Source: Clostridium massiliamazoniense
GTDB taxonomy: Bacteria > Bacillota > Clostridia > Clostridiales > Clostridiaceae
Direction: 5' to 3'
NCBI RefSeq assembly: GCF_001403635.1
Contig: NZ_LN879466.1
Coordinates: 336,254 to 400,253 of the forward strand
DNA length: 64,000 nt
Numbering within the stretch: position 1 is the first letter of the stretch; every line of letters starts with the position of its first letter. Below the pieces are notes generated by a model. It did not search any database. It was not told the origin of the DNA and saw nothing but the letters and a program-made list of their open reading frames with translations. A program made the translations under genes and the position numbers. Shown here one piece after another: positions 27,625-37,591 of this stretch.

Positions 27625-28314
27625 ATGGGAGAACAAACATTAAACTTTGGAAATATATTTAAGTCTAGTTTTTTAGAAAGATTTAATTCAGTATCATTTA
27701 TGGATATGCTAATAGCTTTTGCATTAGCTTTTGCACTTGGATTATTTATTATGCAGGTTTATAAAAAGACCTTTAAGGGAGTTATGTATTCAGAGAGTTT
27801 TGCTATATCTTTATTAGCACTTTCACTTATTACTACATTAATTATATTAGCTGTTACTTCTAATGTAATCTTATCTTTAGGTATGGTCGGAGCTCTTTCT
27901 ATTGTTCGTTTCAGGAGTGCTATTAAAGAACCTATGGATATTGCCTTTTTATTTTGGTCCATAAGTGTAGGTATTGTTCTTGGAGCAGGTCTTATTTCTT
28001 TAGCTGTATTAGGTTCTATTTTTATAGGAATTGTAATGGTCTTATTTGTGAATAAGAAAACTGTTGATAACCCTTATGTATTAGTAATTAATTGTGAAAA
28101 TGATGGAACTGAGAGAAATATAGTAGACTTAATTTCAAAAAATGTAAAGAAATATGTAGTTAAATCAAAAACAGTTTCTCCAAGTTGCGGAATAGAACTT
28201 ACTGTGGAAGTTAGATTAAAAGAAGAGACTACAGCTTTTATTAATGATATTTCAAATTTAAATGGAGTTTCAAATATTGTATTAGTTAGCTATAATGGCG
28301 ATTATATGTGTTAA
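27625..28314 (+). CDS. DUF4956 membrane protein
   Basis: 229 aa, with TM helices at about 26-46, 57-80, 83-100 and 110-140, and a soluble C-terminal ferredoxin-like part (about 145-229). The loop GMVGALSIVRFRSAIKEPMD between helices is the DUF4956 signature. Start ATG 27625 after AGGGGGAT. Likely a membrane partner of the VTC and CotH proteins beside it; the precise role is unknown. Confidence 0.85.
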   Translation: MGEQTLNFGNIFKSSFLERFNSVSFMDMLIAFALAFALGLFIMQVYKKTFKGVMYSESFAISLLALSLITTLIILAVTSNVILSLGMVGALSIVRFRSAIKEPMDIAFLFWSISVGIVLGAGLISLAVLGSIFIGIVMVLFVNKKTVDNPYVLVINCENDGTERNIVDLISKNVKKYVVKSKTVSPSCGIELTVEVRLKEETTAFINDISNLNGVSNIVLVSYNGDYMC

Positions 28315-28362
28315 TTCTAAATCTAAATCAAAAAGGATTTTAGATTTAGGAGGTGAAGGTAA

Positions 28363-30393
28363 TTGCTAAGAGAAAAGCATAAAGAGTATATATCAATAAT
28401 AAGTATTGTTCTATCAATTTTATTTGTTATTTCTTCAATATTTTTTACAAATAATATTACTGTACCAACTATGGCAACAGAAATAGAAGAAGTTTTAGAT
28501 AAAAACAAAGTCACTAAAATAAATATTGAAATAGATGAAAGTAACTGGAATTCACTTATTGAAAATGCTTTAGATGAGGAGTATGTTAATGCAAATATAA
28601 CTATAGATAATGAAAAATTTTATAACGTAGGAATTAGAGCAAAGGGAAACTCTAGCCTTAGAAACGTAGCTAATAATCCTAATAGTGATAGGTATAGCTT
28701 TAAGGTTGATTTTTCAGAATATGTTGATGGACAAACTTATCATGGAATTGAAAAATTAGCATTGAATAATATGATATCTGATCCAACTTATTTTAAGGAA
28801 TATATTTCTTATGATATATATAAATTTTTAGGAATAGCAACTCCAGAGTATTCCTATGCAGACATAAGTATAAATGGTGAGAGTTGGGGATTATATTTAG
28901 CTTTAGAAGTAATGGAAGAACGATTTATAGAAAAAAATTATGGGGAACTCGAAGGGAATTTATACAAGCCTGAATCTATGGAAATGGGAGGAAATAAGGG
29001 AGGTAATGGTGAAAGACCTAATGGAGAGAAACTAGTAGAACCTAAGGGCGAAGGATTTGAAAATCTCGAGAAACCTAATAATACTGAAGCTCCTAATAAT
29101 CTTGAGAATCCTAATCTAATATTCAATGAGGAAAATAAGGTAGTTCCTAATAATGAGAATGACAAAGTAAGGATTAATGAAAATATAGATGGTAATAGTG
29201 GAGCATCAAAGAACGTAGGAAATAATTTAGAAGAACCAAGTGCTGATAATAAGAATGTAAGCAATTTAGAACAACAAAATACAGGAGATGAAAAGAAAAA
29301 TAATTTACAAGGGAAAGGACCTATGGGTGGTAAGAGTAGCAATGGAGGAGACTTAAAATATATTGATGAAAATCCAGAAAGTTATTCTGCAATAAAAGAT
29401 AACATAATCTTTAAAAGTACAACCGATAAAGATTTTAGTAAGGTCATAGAAATGATTAAGAATTTAAATAATGGAGAAAACTTAGAGAAATATTTAAATG
29501 TAGATGAGATTTTAAGGTATTTTGCTGTTAATACATTTTTAGTTAATTTAGATAGTTACTCTGGCGGAATGTATCATAACTATTATCTTTATGAGAAAGA
29601 TAGTGTATTTGAAGTACTTCCTTGGGATTTAAATCTTTCCTTTGGTGGTTTTGGAATTAATGATGGCAGTAGTGCAGTTAATTTTCCTATAGATAATCCT
29701 GTTAAAGGGAATTTAGAAAGTGCACCACTAATAAATGAACTTCTAAAGGTAGATGAATACAAGGAAATATACCATGGTTATCTATCCAAAATAGTAAATG
29801 AATATGTTAATAGTGGAATTTTTGAAAATACAGTTTTAAAACTAGATAAGCTTATAGGAAATTATGTGAAAACTGATAAAACAGCTTTCTATACCTATGA
29901 GCAATATAAGCAGGCTATTCCAGAGTTAATAACATTCACTAAGGATAGAGCAAGTAGTGTTAAGGCACAATTAGCTGGTGAGCAACCAACAACAGAGTAT
30001 GGAAATATAAAATCTACAGTAAATATGAGACTATTAGGTGATATGGGGAACGGTGGAGGAAATAAAGGTGCAATGAAAGAGGAGAATGCTATTAATAATG
30101 ATACTGAGAATAATCCTAACAATAATGTAAATAATTCATCTGTACCAAATAAGGATGATAATGGTGTTAATAATATTCCTAGTCCAGAAGGAGATGAGAA
30201 TATTATGAATAATCAAAAGCCTAGTAGAGAACCTAATGAAACCAATAGACCTAATAAAGACAATAAAATGCTTAATGTAAATAATAATTATGGAAAAACA
30301 AGTTCAAAGATTTATTATTTAAGTTTATTCTTTGTTATAGTTCCATTAGTTATTTCAATAAGATATGTAACAAAATTTAAAAGAAAGAGATAA
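28363..30393 (+). CDS. CotH-kinase family surface protein
   Basis: 676 aa, start TTG 28363 after GGAGGTGA. N-terminal TM/signal anchor (about 8-32). The CotH atypical protein kinase domain is split: RYSFKVDFSEYVDG, GIEKLALNNM and SWGLYLALEVMEERF before, and the metal-binding VLPWDLNLSFGG after, a low-complexity Asn/Pro/Glu-rich insert (about 205-325). A second Asn/Pro-rich linker (about 560-640) leads to a C-terminal TM and a KFKRKR tail, so the protein is probably anchored at both ends. Third gene of the VTC-DUF4956-CotH cluster. Confidence 0.88.
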   Translation: MLREKHKEYISIISIVLSILFVISSIFFTNNITVPTMATEIEEVLDKNKVTKINIEIDESNWNSLIENALDEEYVNANITIDNEKFYNVGIRAKGNSSLRNVANNPNSDRYSFKVDFSEYVDGQTYHGIEKLALNNMISDPTYFKEYISYDIYKFLGIATPEYSYADISINGESWGLYLALEVMEERFIEKNYGELEGNLYKPESMEMGGNKGGNGERPNGEKLVEPKGEGFENLEKPNNTEAPNNLENPNLIFNEENKVVPNNENDKVRINENIDGNSGASKNVGNNLEEPSADNKNVSNLEQQNTGDEKKNNLQGKGPMGGKSSNGGDLKYIDENPESYSAIKDNIIFKSTTDKDFSKVIEMIKNLNNGENLEKYLNVDEILRYFAVNTFLVNLDSYSGGMYHNYYLYEKDSVFEVLPWDLNLSFGGFGINDGSSAVNFPIDNPVKGNLESAPLINELLKVDEYKEIYHGYLSKIVNEYVNSGIFENTVLKLDKLIGNYVKTDKTAFYTYEQYKQAIPELITFTKDRASSVKAQLAGEQPTTEYGNIKSTVNMRLLGDMGNGGGNKGAMKEENAINNDTENNPNNNVNNSSVPNKDDNGVNNIPSPEGDENIMNNQKPSREPNETNRPNKDNKMLNVNNNYGKTSSKIYYLSLFFVIVPLVISIRYVTKFKRKR

Positions 30394-30448
30394 ACTCTTA
30401 ATGAAATATAATTTAAATTAATTGACAAATAATGAAAATATGGTAATG

Positions 30449-30491
30449 TTAACTTGGGTGGTATTTTTAACTGCACCAAGTTAATTTTTTT
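30449..30491 (+). terminator. Terminator between cotH-like gene and pan operon
   Basis: TTAACTTGGGTG (30449-30460) pairs with CACCAAGTTAA (30474-30484) with one bulged G, then a seven-T run. A TTGACA box lies just upstream (30422-30427), so it could also act as a leader attenuator for panG. Confidence 0.75.
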
Positions 30492-30576
30492 GAGAAAATT
30501 TGAATAACATTGAAAACATAACTTTTCTTAAGGTAAGAAGAAAATAGTAGTATTGCACTCTAAGGAGGTGATAATT

Positions 30577-31446
30577 ATGAATTTTGGTTTTATTGGAGCA
30601 GGGAAAGTTGGCTTTTCTCTGGGAAAATATCTAAGTGAAAATGGGGTTAGTATATCAGGATACTATAGTAAAAACTTGCATTCAGCCATTGAAGCAGGAA
30701 GATTTACCAATTCAAAATCCTATGAAAACTTAGTTGATTTAGTAGATAGTAGTGATGTTATTTTTATTACTACTGGAGATAGAGATATTGAGGTAATTTG
30801 GAATAAAATTAAAAAATTACCTATAAATAAAAAGTTAGTTTGTCATTGTAGTGGTTCAATTTCTTCAGAAATCTTTTCTAATATAGAGAGCCTAGGTGCT
30901 TATGGTTATTCTATTCATCCAATCTTCCCAATTCGGGACAAATATAATTCATATAGAGATTTAAAAAAAGCTTTTATAACTATTGAAGGGCATGAAAAAT
31001 ACAGAGAGTATTTTAGTGATTTGTTTAGAAACATTGGAAATAATACAGCTATTATTTCAAGTGAAAATAAGTCGTTATATCATGCAAGTGCTGTTATGGT
31101 AAGTAATCTTGTTTTAGGGCTTATAAATAGTGGAGCATCCTATCTTGAACAGTGTGGATTTTCAAAGGAGCAGTCACTAGAGGCTTTATTTCCATTGATT
31201 GAAGGTAACATAAGTAATATTAAAAATAATGGAATTCAAGAAAGTCTTACAGGTCCTATTGAAAGAGGAGATCTAGTTACTATAAAAAAGCATGTTGATT
31301 CTATGGATAAAGGCAATCAGGAACTATACAAAGTCTTATCAAGAAACATAGTTCCTATTGCAAAGGAAAAAAATAAAAGTAGGGATTATAGCGAAATAGA
31401 AGAATATTTAGGAGGATTTTATGAAGAATACAGTAGTAACATTTAA
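30577..31446 (+). CDS. panG: Rossmann/DUF2520 protein, probable ketopantoate reductase (PanG type)
   Basis: 289 aa from ATG 30577 (AAGGAGGTGATAA). N-terminal Rossmann fold [16 protein letters not shown], then [11 protein letters not shown] and [11 protein letters not shown], and the C-terminal DUF2520 helical domain ([26 protein letters not shown]). It precedes panB, panC and panD, and no PanE is present here, so it very likely supplies the missing ketopantoate reductase step, as PanG does in Francisella. Overlaps panB by 26 bp. Confidence 0.82.
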   Translation: MNFGFIGAGKVGFSLGKYLSENGVSISGYYSKNLHSAIEAGRFTNSKSYENLVDLVDSSDVIFITTGDRDIEVIWNKIKKLPINKKLVCHCSGSISSEIFSNIESLGAYGYSIHPIFPIRDKYNSYRDLKKAFITIEGHEKYREYFSDLFRNIGNNTAIISSENKSLYHASAVMVSNLVLGLINSGASYLEQCGFSKEQSLEALFPLIEGNISNIKNNGIQESLTGPIERGDLVTIKKHVDSMDKGNQELYKVLSRNIVPIAKEKNKSRDYSEIEEYLGGFYEEYSSNI

Positions 31447-32248
31447 CCAAGCAAAGGAAAAAAATGAAAGGATAACTATGCTTACAGCCTATGATTATTC
31501 TATGGCTAAATTAATGGACAACTCAGGAATAAACGGATTATTAGTTGGAGATTCACTAGGAATGGTTTGTCTAGGATATGAAGATACATTATCAGTAACT
31601 ATGGAAGATATTATCCATCATACAAAGGCAGTAGCTAGAGGAGCAAAAAATTCTTTAATAGTAGCAGATATGCCATTTATGTCATATCAAACATCAGTGT
31701 ATGATGCTGTTGTTAATGCAGGAAGACTTATAAAAGAAGGACATGCACAAGCTATAAAATTAGAAGGTGGACTTGAAGTTTGCGATAAAATTGAGGCTAT
31801 AGTAAAAGCTTCTATACCAGTTATGGGTCATATAGGATTAACACCTCAATCAGTTAATGTTTTTGGCGGCTTTAAGGTTCAAGGTAAAGATGAATCAGCT
31901 GCAAAAAGAATAATAGAAGAAGCTATAGCTATTGAGAAGGCTGGAGCTTTTGCTATTGTTTTAGAATGTGTACCAGCTAAATTAGCAAAAATAATCACTG
32001 ATAAGTTAACAATCCCAACTATAGGAATTGGTGCAGGGGTTGGCTGTAATGGTCAAATACTTGTATACCAAGATATGTTAGGAATGTATAGTGATTTTAA
32101 ACCTAAGTTTGTAAAACAATATGAAAATATAGGTGAAAAAATAAATGTTGCTTTAACTAAGTATATTGAAGAAGTAAGAGATGGTGTGTTCCCAGCAGAG
32201 GAGCATAGTTTTAAAATAGATGATGAAATAATTGAGAAATTATATTAA
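31421..32248 (+). CDS. panB: 3-methyl-2-oxobutanoate hydroxymethyltransferase
   Basis: 275-aa PanB, TIM-barrel enzyme making ketopantoate from ketoisovalerate and methylene-THF. Seen: [12 protein letters not shown], the metal-binding [30 protein letters not shown], and VLECVPA. Start ATG 31421 has TTAGGAGG inside the end of panG, so the two are translationally coupled. panC follows 12 bp later. Confidence 0.97.
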   Translation: MKNTVVTFNQAKEKNERITMLTAYDYSMAKLMDNSGINGLLVGDSLGMVCLGYEDTLSVTMEDIIHHTKAVARGAKNSLIVADMPFMSYQTSVYDAVVNAGRLIKEGHAQAIKLEGGLEVCDKIEAIVKASIPVMGHIGLTPQSVNVFGGFKVQGKDESAAKRIIEEAIAIEKAGAFAIVLECVPAKLAKIITDKLTIPTIGIGAGVGCNGQILVYQDMLGMYSDFKPKFVKQYENIGEKINVALTKYIEEVRDGVFPAEEHSFKIDDEIIEKLY

Positions 32249-32260
32249 GGAGGTGTAACT

Positions 32261-33106
32261 ATGAAAGTTGTAAATAGCATTAAAGAAGTTAGAGAACAAG
32301 TAAAACAATGGAAAAAAGAAGGCTTAACAGTAGGCTTTGTTCCAACAATGGGATATTTACATGAAGGGCATGAAAGCTTAATTAAAAAAGCTTCTTCAGA
32401 AAATCAAAGAGTTGTAGTTAGTATATTTGTTAATCCAACACAATTTGGACCTAATGAGGATTTAGAAGCATATCCAAGAGATTTAGAAAGAGATATGAAA
32501 CTTTGTGAAAATGCTGGATGCACAATGATATTCCATCCAGATGTTGAAGAAATGTATGTTGAAGGATTTTCAACTTTTGTTGAGGTAGAGAACTTAACAA
32601 AAGGTTTATGTGGAAAAAGCAGACCAATCCATTTTAGAGGAGTTTGTACTGTAGTTTCAAAGTTATTTAATATAGTTGCACCTCATAGAGCTTACTTTGG
32701 AGAAAAGGATGCTCAACAATTAGCTGTTATTAAGAAAATGGTAAAAGATTTAAATATGGACTTAGAGGTAATTGGATGTCCTATAGTTAGAGAAGAGGAT
32801 GGATTAGCTAAAAGTTCAAGAAATACTTATTTATCTAAAGAAGAAAGACAGGCAGCCACTGTTTTAAATAAGGCACTATTAGAAGCTAAAGAAAGTATGA
32901 ATTCAGGTGAAAGAAGTGCTGAAAAAATAATTGACTTAATAAGTGCAAAAATAAGTGAAGAGCCACTTGCTAAAATTGATTATGTAGAAGTTGTTGATAG
33001 TTTAACTATGGAGACCATAGATAAAATAGAAAAAACAGTTTTAGTTGCTATAGCTGTTTTTATAGGAAAAACAAGACTTATAGATAATTTTACTTATGAA
33101 ATTTAA
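32261..33106 (+). CDS. panC: Pantothenate synthetase (pantoate-beta-alanine ligase)
   Basis: 281-aa ATP-dependent ligase. Seen: [17 protein letters not shown] with the HxGH nucleotide motif, [23 protein letters not shown], and the KSSRNTYLS loop. Start ATG after AAGGAGGTG. Overlaps the leader of panD. Third gene of the panG-B-C-D operon. Confidence 0.97.
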   Translation: MKVVNSIKEVREQVKQWKKEGLTVGFVPTMGYLHEGHESLIKKASSENQRVVVSIFVNPTQFGPNEDLEAYPRDLERDMKLCENAGCTMIFHPDVEEMYVEGFSTFVEVENLTKGLCGKSRPIHFRGVCTVVSKLFNIVAPHRAYFGEKDAQQLAVIKKMVKDLNMDLEVIGCPIVREEDGLAKSSRNTYLSKEERQAATVLNKALLEAKESMNSGERSAEKIIDLISAKISEEPLAKIDYVEVVDSLTMETIDKIEKTVLVAIAVFIGKTRLIDNFTYEI

Positions 33107-33122
33107 GAAAGAGGGTTTTAAA

Positions 33123-33506
33123 ATGAAAGTTATAATGTTAAATGGAAAAATCCACAGAGCTACTGTAGTACAAGCAGAGTTAAATTATGTGGGAAGTATA
33201 ACTGTAGATGAAGAACTTTTAGAAGCTGCCGGAATCTTAGAATATGAGAAGGTTCAAATAGTTGATATAGATAATGGAAATAGATTTGAAACTTATACTA
33301 TTGCAGGAGAAAGAGGCACAGGAGTTATATGCTTAAATGGTGCAGCAGCAAGATGTGTACAAGTTGGAGATAAGATAATTATAATGTCCTATGGAGACAT
33401 GGAGAGAGAAGAAGCTGTAACTCATAAACCAAAAGTTGTTTTTGTAGACGAAGAAAATAAAATTAAAAAAGTAACAAGATACGAAAAACATGGGTTATTA
33501 GAATAA
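33123..33506 (+). CDS. panD: Aspartate 1-decarboxylase precursor
   Basis: 127-aa pyruvoyl enzyme making beta-alanine. The self-cleavage site Gly-Ser is seen in [14 protein letters not shown] (Ser25 becomes the pyruvoyl group), followed by RFETYTI and the ICLNGAAAR motif. Start ATG 33123 after AAGAGGG; the earlier ATG at 33096 lies within panC. Completes the pantothenate operon; a nested hairpin terminator follows. Confidence 0.96.
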   Translation: MKVIMLNGKIHRATVVQAELNYVGSITVDEELLEAAGILEYEKVQIVDIDNGNRFETYTIAGERGTGVICLNGAAARCVQVGDKIIIMSYGDMEREEAVTHKPKVVFVDEENKIKKVTRYEKHGLLE

Positions 33507-33521
33507 TAATTATAATATATA

Positions 33522-33590
33522 AATCACTGAATTGAACATAGAGTTAACGAAAAATAATAGGAAACTCTATTGGGGATTCAGTGATTTTAA
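33522..33590 (+). terminator. Nested hairpin terminator after panD
   Basis: Outer stem AATCACTGAAT / ATTCAGTGATT and inner stem AGAGTT / AACTCT, with a T-rich tail. Confidence 0.8.
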
Positions 33591-34050
33591 ATTTTTCTTT
33601 TAAAAAATATGAATTTTTTTTGAACAAAGTTAACAAAAAATTAAACAAATTGGTAGCAGAATAAGCGGTTTCCGCATAGTTTTATGCAATAAATAATACA
33701 AGAAAATATATATAGAAAAAATATTAAAAAAATATCCATTATATATTAAATTAATAATAAAAAGATAATTATATTATTAAATTAATAAAATATTTTAATT
33801 AATAGTATATGTTGAAAATGTTATAATTAATCTCAAAACGGATTAAAATACTTAAATAATAATTATTGAACTTATTATCTGAAAATATTATTCTAACATT
33901 ATTAATAGTAATAATTAAAAATTAATTTGAAAATAATTTATTTCAATCTAAAGCCTGTTTATAATAACAGGCTATTAAAGTTGTGTAGTTTAATAGAATG
34001 TATTTTATAGATAATGATGAAGTAATATTTTTTAGTTGGGAGAAGCTTTA
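33591..34050. other. AT-rich intergenic region before sugar transferase
   Basis: About 460 bp with no plausible ORF. One clear inverted repeat AGCCTGTT (33952-33959) / AACAGGCT (33966-33973), without a T-run, lies about 80 bp before the sugar-transferase start and may be an operator or 5' UTR hairpin. Confidence 0.5.
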
Positions 34051-34674
34051 ATGGGAGAAGAGATTTTAAAGAAATACGAAGCGAAGAGATTACCTTTGTA
34101 CTATAGCTTTTTTAAGAGAACTTTTGACATAGTAGCTAGCTTAATAGGACTAATAATAGGTATTCCTATAGTCATAATAACTTGTATACTTGTAGTCATA
34201 GAGAGTAAAGGCAACCCTATATTTTGCCAAAAGAGAGTTGGTTTAAATAATAGAGAGTTTAATATGTACAAGGTTAGATCTATGAGAATGGATGCAGAGA
34301 AAAATGGAGCTCAATGGGCAGAAAAAAATGATCCAAGGGTCACAAAGGTAGGAAAATTTATAAGAAAAACAAGAATAGATGAAATACCGCAATTATATAA
34401 TGTACTAAAAGGAGATATGACCTTTGTAGGACCTAGACCAGAGAGAGAAATTTTTTATAAGGAATTCGAAAAGGAAATAAGTAATTTCAGAGAAAGGTTA
34501 AAAGTAAAGCCAGGTGTAACAGGTTATGCACAGGTTCACGGTGGCTATGATGTAACCCCTGCTGAAAAATTAGAATTAGATTTATATTACATAGAACATA
34601 TGAGTCTAGGAATGGATTTGAAGATGATATTTAAAACTGTTTCTGTTATATTTACAGGTGATGGTGCAAGATAA
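34051..34674 (+). CDS. Bacterial sugar transferase (undecaprenyl-phosphate glycosyl-1-phosphate transferase)
   Basis: 207 aa from ATG 34051 (GGGAGAAG upstream). One N-terminal hydrophobic helix (about 18-45), then the PF02397 core: FCQKRVGLNNREFNMYKVRSM, KNDPRVTKVGKFIRKTRIDE, LPQLYNV-type segment, and DMTFVGPRPEREIF. The conserved DE of the KTRIDEIPQ region is present. Such enzymes start capsule, exopolysaccharide or glycoprotein glycan assembly. It stands alone here; its partner genes are not in the window. Confidence 0.9.
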   Translation: MGEEILKKYEAKRLPLYYSFFKRTFDIVASLIGLIIGIPIVIITCILVVIESKGNPIFCQKRVGLNNREFNMYKVRSMRMDAEKNGAQWAEKNDPRVTKVGKFIRKTRIDEIPQLYNVLKGDMTFVGPRPEREIFYKEFEKEISNFRERLKVKPGVTGYAQVHGGYDVTPAEKLELDLYYIEHMSLGMDLKMIFKTVSVIFTGDGAR

Positions 34675-34684
34675 ATAATTATAA

Positions 34685-34740
34685 AATAAGAAGCTTGACT
34701 TAAGTTATTAAAACTTTAGGACAAGCCTCTTATTTTTTTT
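34685..34740. terminator. Bidirectional terminator
   Basis: Imperfect stem AATAAGAAGCTTG / CAAGCCTCTTATT with an eight-T run, between convergent genes. Confidence 0.8.
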
Positions 34741-34745
34741 ATATA

Positions 34746-35012
34746 TTAGCTATTTGCTTTTAATATTATATCATTTACCTTATCAGTTATTTTAAACTTG
34801 CTATTTACTGCTTCTACATAAATTTTAACATATAGATTTTGTATTTTAATAACAGCCTCTGAACCATTGATTTCAAATTTGTAAGCAAAATGTTTTTGAA
34901 TCTCATCAATACAGGTATAAAACATTTTGTTTACATTGTTCTGAGTTGCAGAACATAAAATTATATCTTCCATTTCATCAGTTTTTGAATAAAGTAGTTT
35001 AATTACATACAT
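34746..35012 (-). CDS. Small hypothetical protein
   Basis: 88-aa soluble protein with one cysteine pair (CSATQNNVNKMFYTC). Start ATG with GGGGTGACAAC upstream on the minus strand, and convergent with the sugar transferase at a shared terminator, so it is probably a real gene. Alternating beta-like segments; no family recognised. Confidence 0.6.
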   Translation of the reverse strand: MYVIKLLYSKTDEMEDIILCSATQNNVNKMFYTCIDEIQKHFAYKFEINGSEAVIKIQNLYVKIYVEAVNSKFKITDKVNDIILKANS

Positions 35013-35461
35013 AAGTTGTCACCCCATTTTTGAAATACTATTGTAATTAGTTATTAGGTTATAATTATCCAAAAAAATTACATAAAAATTTAAAAATAAA
35101 GTATCAATTTATTGATATATTTCCGTAAATTGTATCCCTTTATAATTCTAGTTTAGTCCTAGGTTTAAGGAGCTGTCAAGGAAAGATAGATAAGGTAGAA
35201 ATTCCATAAAACAGCTAGGAATTGTCATGTTTAAAATGGATAAATTTAAGGTTATTATATATGCAATCTTTCAATGTTTTTATAATAAAAATGATGATTT
35301 ATAAATTTTTTTATTAGCACTTGACTTAAAGAGGGGAATTAGTAGTATTATTAAGATAATGAAAACCAATTTATAATAAAGTGCAGTTAAATTGGAGTAT
35401 TTCGATGGAATTAAAATACAAAAGAAATTAAGTATTTTTATACTTAAAGGGAGTGGAAAAT
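35013..35461. other. Intergenic region upstream of OYE gene
   Basis: About 450 bp without an ORF. It holds a perfect palindrome TATCAAT/ATTGATA (35102-35117), about 90 bp upstream of the minus-strand small gene, and a moderately GC-richer stretch near 35155-35230 with no recognised RNA family. Confidence 0.4.
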
Positions 35462-36622
35462 ATGGCGTTATTATTTAGAAACGAATTTAAATCTTTTGAT
35501 GATGATAGTATTAAAAAGTTAACAGTTTTTGATGAACTTAAATTAAATGAAAAAGTAACTTTAAAAAATAGATTAGTAATGGCACCTATGACAACATGTG
35601 CATCAAATGATGACTTAACTGTTGCTGATGATGAAGCAGATTACTATGCTGCAAGATCAACAGGGGTTGCTATGGTTGTAACAGGATGTACATTCTTCCA
35701 ACCAAATGGACAAGGATTCAAGAATCAATTTTATGCAGGTAGTGATGAATTCATACCTTCATTAAAAAAATTAGCTGATGCTATAAAAGGACAAGGTGCT
35801 AAGGCAGTTCTACAAATATTCCATGCTGGAAGAGAAGGAATACATGAAGATTTAGTAGCACCATCAGCTGTTAAATCACCAAAAGGACCTTTAGATGGTT
35901 CAGGAGCTAGAGTTCCAAGAGAATTAAAAGCTGAAGAAATAACAGAAATAATAAATGGATTCTATGAAACTACAAGAAGAGCTATAGAAGCAGGATTTGA
36001 TGGTGTTGAAATTCATGGAGCTAATGGATACTTAATTCAACAATTCTTCTCAGGAGCTTCAAACTTAAGAACTGATGAATGGGGTGGAAGCTTAGAAAAT
36101 AGAATTAAATTCCCTCTAGCAGTTATAGAAGCTGTAAATAAAGCTAAAAAAGAATTTGCTGATGATAGCTTTATAGTAGGTTATAGATTCTCACCAGAAG
36201 AAGAAGGTGAAAATGGAATCACTTTAGCTGATTCAGAATTCTTAGTTGATAAATTATCAGATACAGAATTAGATTACTTACATTTATCAACAGCTCACTA
36301 CAGAGCAACACAAAAAAGAGATAACAGTGATAGAAGATATATAGGATCAGTAATGATAGAAAAAATTAATGGTAGAAAACCATTAATCGGTGTTGGTGAA
36401 GTTATGACTAAAGTTGATGCAAATAATGCATTAGAGAAAGTTGGATATAGCTTACTAGCTTTAGGACACTCAATAGTAGCAGATCCTGATTGGGTAGAAA
36501 AAGTTCAAAGAGATGAACAAACAGATATGTTTATACATCCAAATGATTTAGCTGAACAACACATACCAGTAAAAATGGCTGAAATGATAAAGAGCGTTAA
36601 GAACTGGTTCTACTTCATGTAA
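35462..36622 (+). CDS. NADH:flavin oxidoreductase (old yellow enzyme family)
   Basis: 386-aa FMN TIM-barrel protein. Seen: LKNRLVMAPMTTCAS, HAGREGIH, GFDGVEIHGANGYLIQQF, NLRTDEWGGSLENR, and GVGEVMTK. It lacks the C-terminal FeS/FAD domains of 2,4-dienoyl-CoA reductase types. Start ATG 35462 after GGGAG; an in-frame GTG at 35453 overlaps the ribosome site. The substrate is unknown (enoates or quinones are typical). Monocistronic with a terminator. Confidence 0.92.
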   Translation: MALLFRNEFKSFDDDSIKKLTVFDELKLNEKVTLKNRLVMAPMTTCASNDDLTVADDEADYYAARSTGVAMVVTGCTFFQPNGQGFKNQFYAGSDEFIPSLKKLADAIKGQGAKAVLQIFHAGREGIHEDLVAPSAVKSPKGPLDGSGARVPRELKAEEITEIINGFYETTRRAIEAGFDGVEIHGANGYLIQQFFSGASNLRTDEWGGSLENRIKFPLAVIEAVNKAKKEFADDSFIVGYRFSPEEEGENGITLADSEFLVDKLSDTELDYLHLSTAHYRATQKRDNSDRRYIGSVMIEKINGRKPLIGVGEVMTKVDANNALEKVGYSLLALGHSIVADPDWVEKVQRDEQTDMFIHPNDLAEQHIPVKMAEMIKSVKNWFYFM

Positions 36623-36655
36623 TCTGGAAGTAAATATCAATATAATATTATGGAG

Positions 36656-36686
36656 AAAAAGAGTCTTAGAAATAAGGCTCTTTTTT
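36656..36686 (+). terminator. Terminator after OYE gene
   Basis: Stem AAAAAGAGTCTTA / TAAGGCTCTTTTT with one mismatch and a 4-nt loop, then T-run. Confidence 0.87.
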
Positions 36687-36844
36687 AATAAAATTTTTTA
36701 TAATTAAAGAATTTGAGGTTTTGAGTTATAAGTAAAAATAATTTAATTTAATATTATGATTATTATAAATGCGTTAAAAATTAAAATGAGTATATATTAT
36801 TAAAATAGTATAGGTATTATCTATTGAGTTGGGGGTGAAAGGTT

Positions 36845-37486
36845 ATGACTATGTACTTGAATACAATTAAATCTTTTGAAAATTATCAAGAACTTTTTAA
36901 TGAAGAATATTTTATTGATAAGTCCAAGATAATAGAGTTAATTAATAATAGAATATTTACTAAAAGTAAGTATGTTTGCATAACGAGACCAAGGAGATTT
37001 GGAAAATCATCGGTTGCTGATATGTTAGGAGCTTATTACTCTAAGGTAGTAGATTCAAGGAAGATTTTTGATAATCCAAATATAGGAAAAAGTAAAAATT
37101 ATGAAAAACACTTAAATAAATATAATGTGATTAATATATCATTTAATGAGATATCAGAAATTGGAGATACTTACGATGATTATATAAAAATGATAAGAGA
37201 AACTATACAAAATGATATAGTAGAAAAGTATCCAGAAATTAATCCTAATAATTATTTTAATATAAGCTCTATACTATATGATACTAAAGATAAATTTATA
37301 TTTATTTTTGATGAATGGGATTATATTTTTAATAATAATCTTTTTGTAGAAAATCAAAATGATTTTCTAGAGTTTTTAAGAAATCTTTTAAAAGATCAAT
37401 CATATGTAGCTTTGACATATATGACAGGAGTTTTACCTACTAATTTAATATACTCCTTTTTTAGGAAAAATTATTTATTGAAATAA
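36845..37486 (+). pseudogene. AAA-ATPase-like / PD-(D/E)XK family gene, truncated
   Basis: 213 aa of a family normally over 500 aa (AAA-ATPase-like domain PF09820, then a PD-(D/E)XK nuclease-like C-terminus). Present: FIDKSKIIELIN, the P-loop RPRRFGKSSVADML, Walker B FIFIFDEWDYIF, and YVALTYMTGVLP. It then stops after a divergent tail where the family continues toward the nuclease half. Start ATG 36845 after GGGGGTGAAA. Clostridia often carry many copies; this one has lost the effector half and is probably non-functional. Confidence 0.75.
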
Positions 37487-37591
37487 TTATATAATTTATG
37501 AAATTATTCTAGGAAAAAATTTTTTTATATAGAAAAATAAAGTGAAGATGATAAAGTTAGGTATAGATAAGATTTTATTAAGGGGTGCTTT

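Noticed and set aside
30449-30491. T-box leader before panG (GGGTGGTA sequence)
   Set aside because: Only a short terminator stem is present. There is no stem I or specifier region, and the ACCGCG part of the antiterminator is missing.
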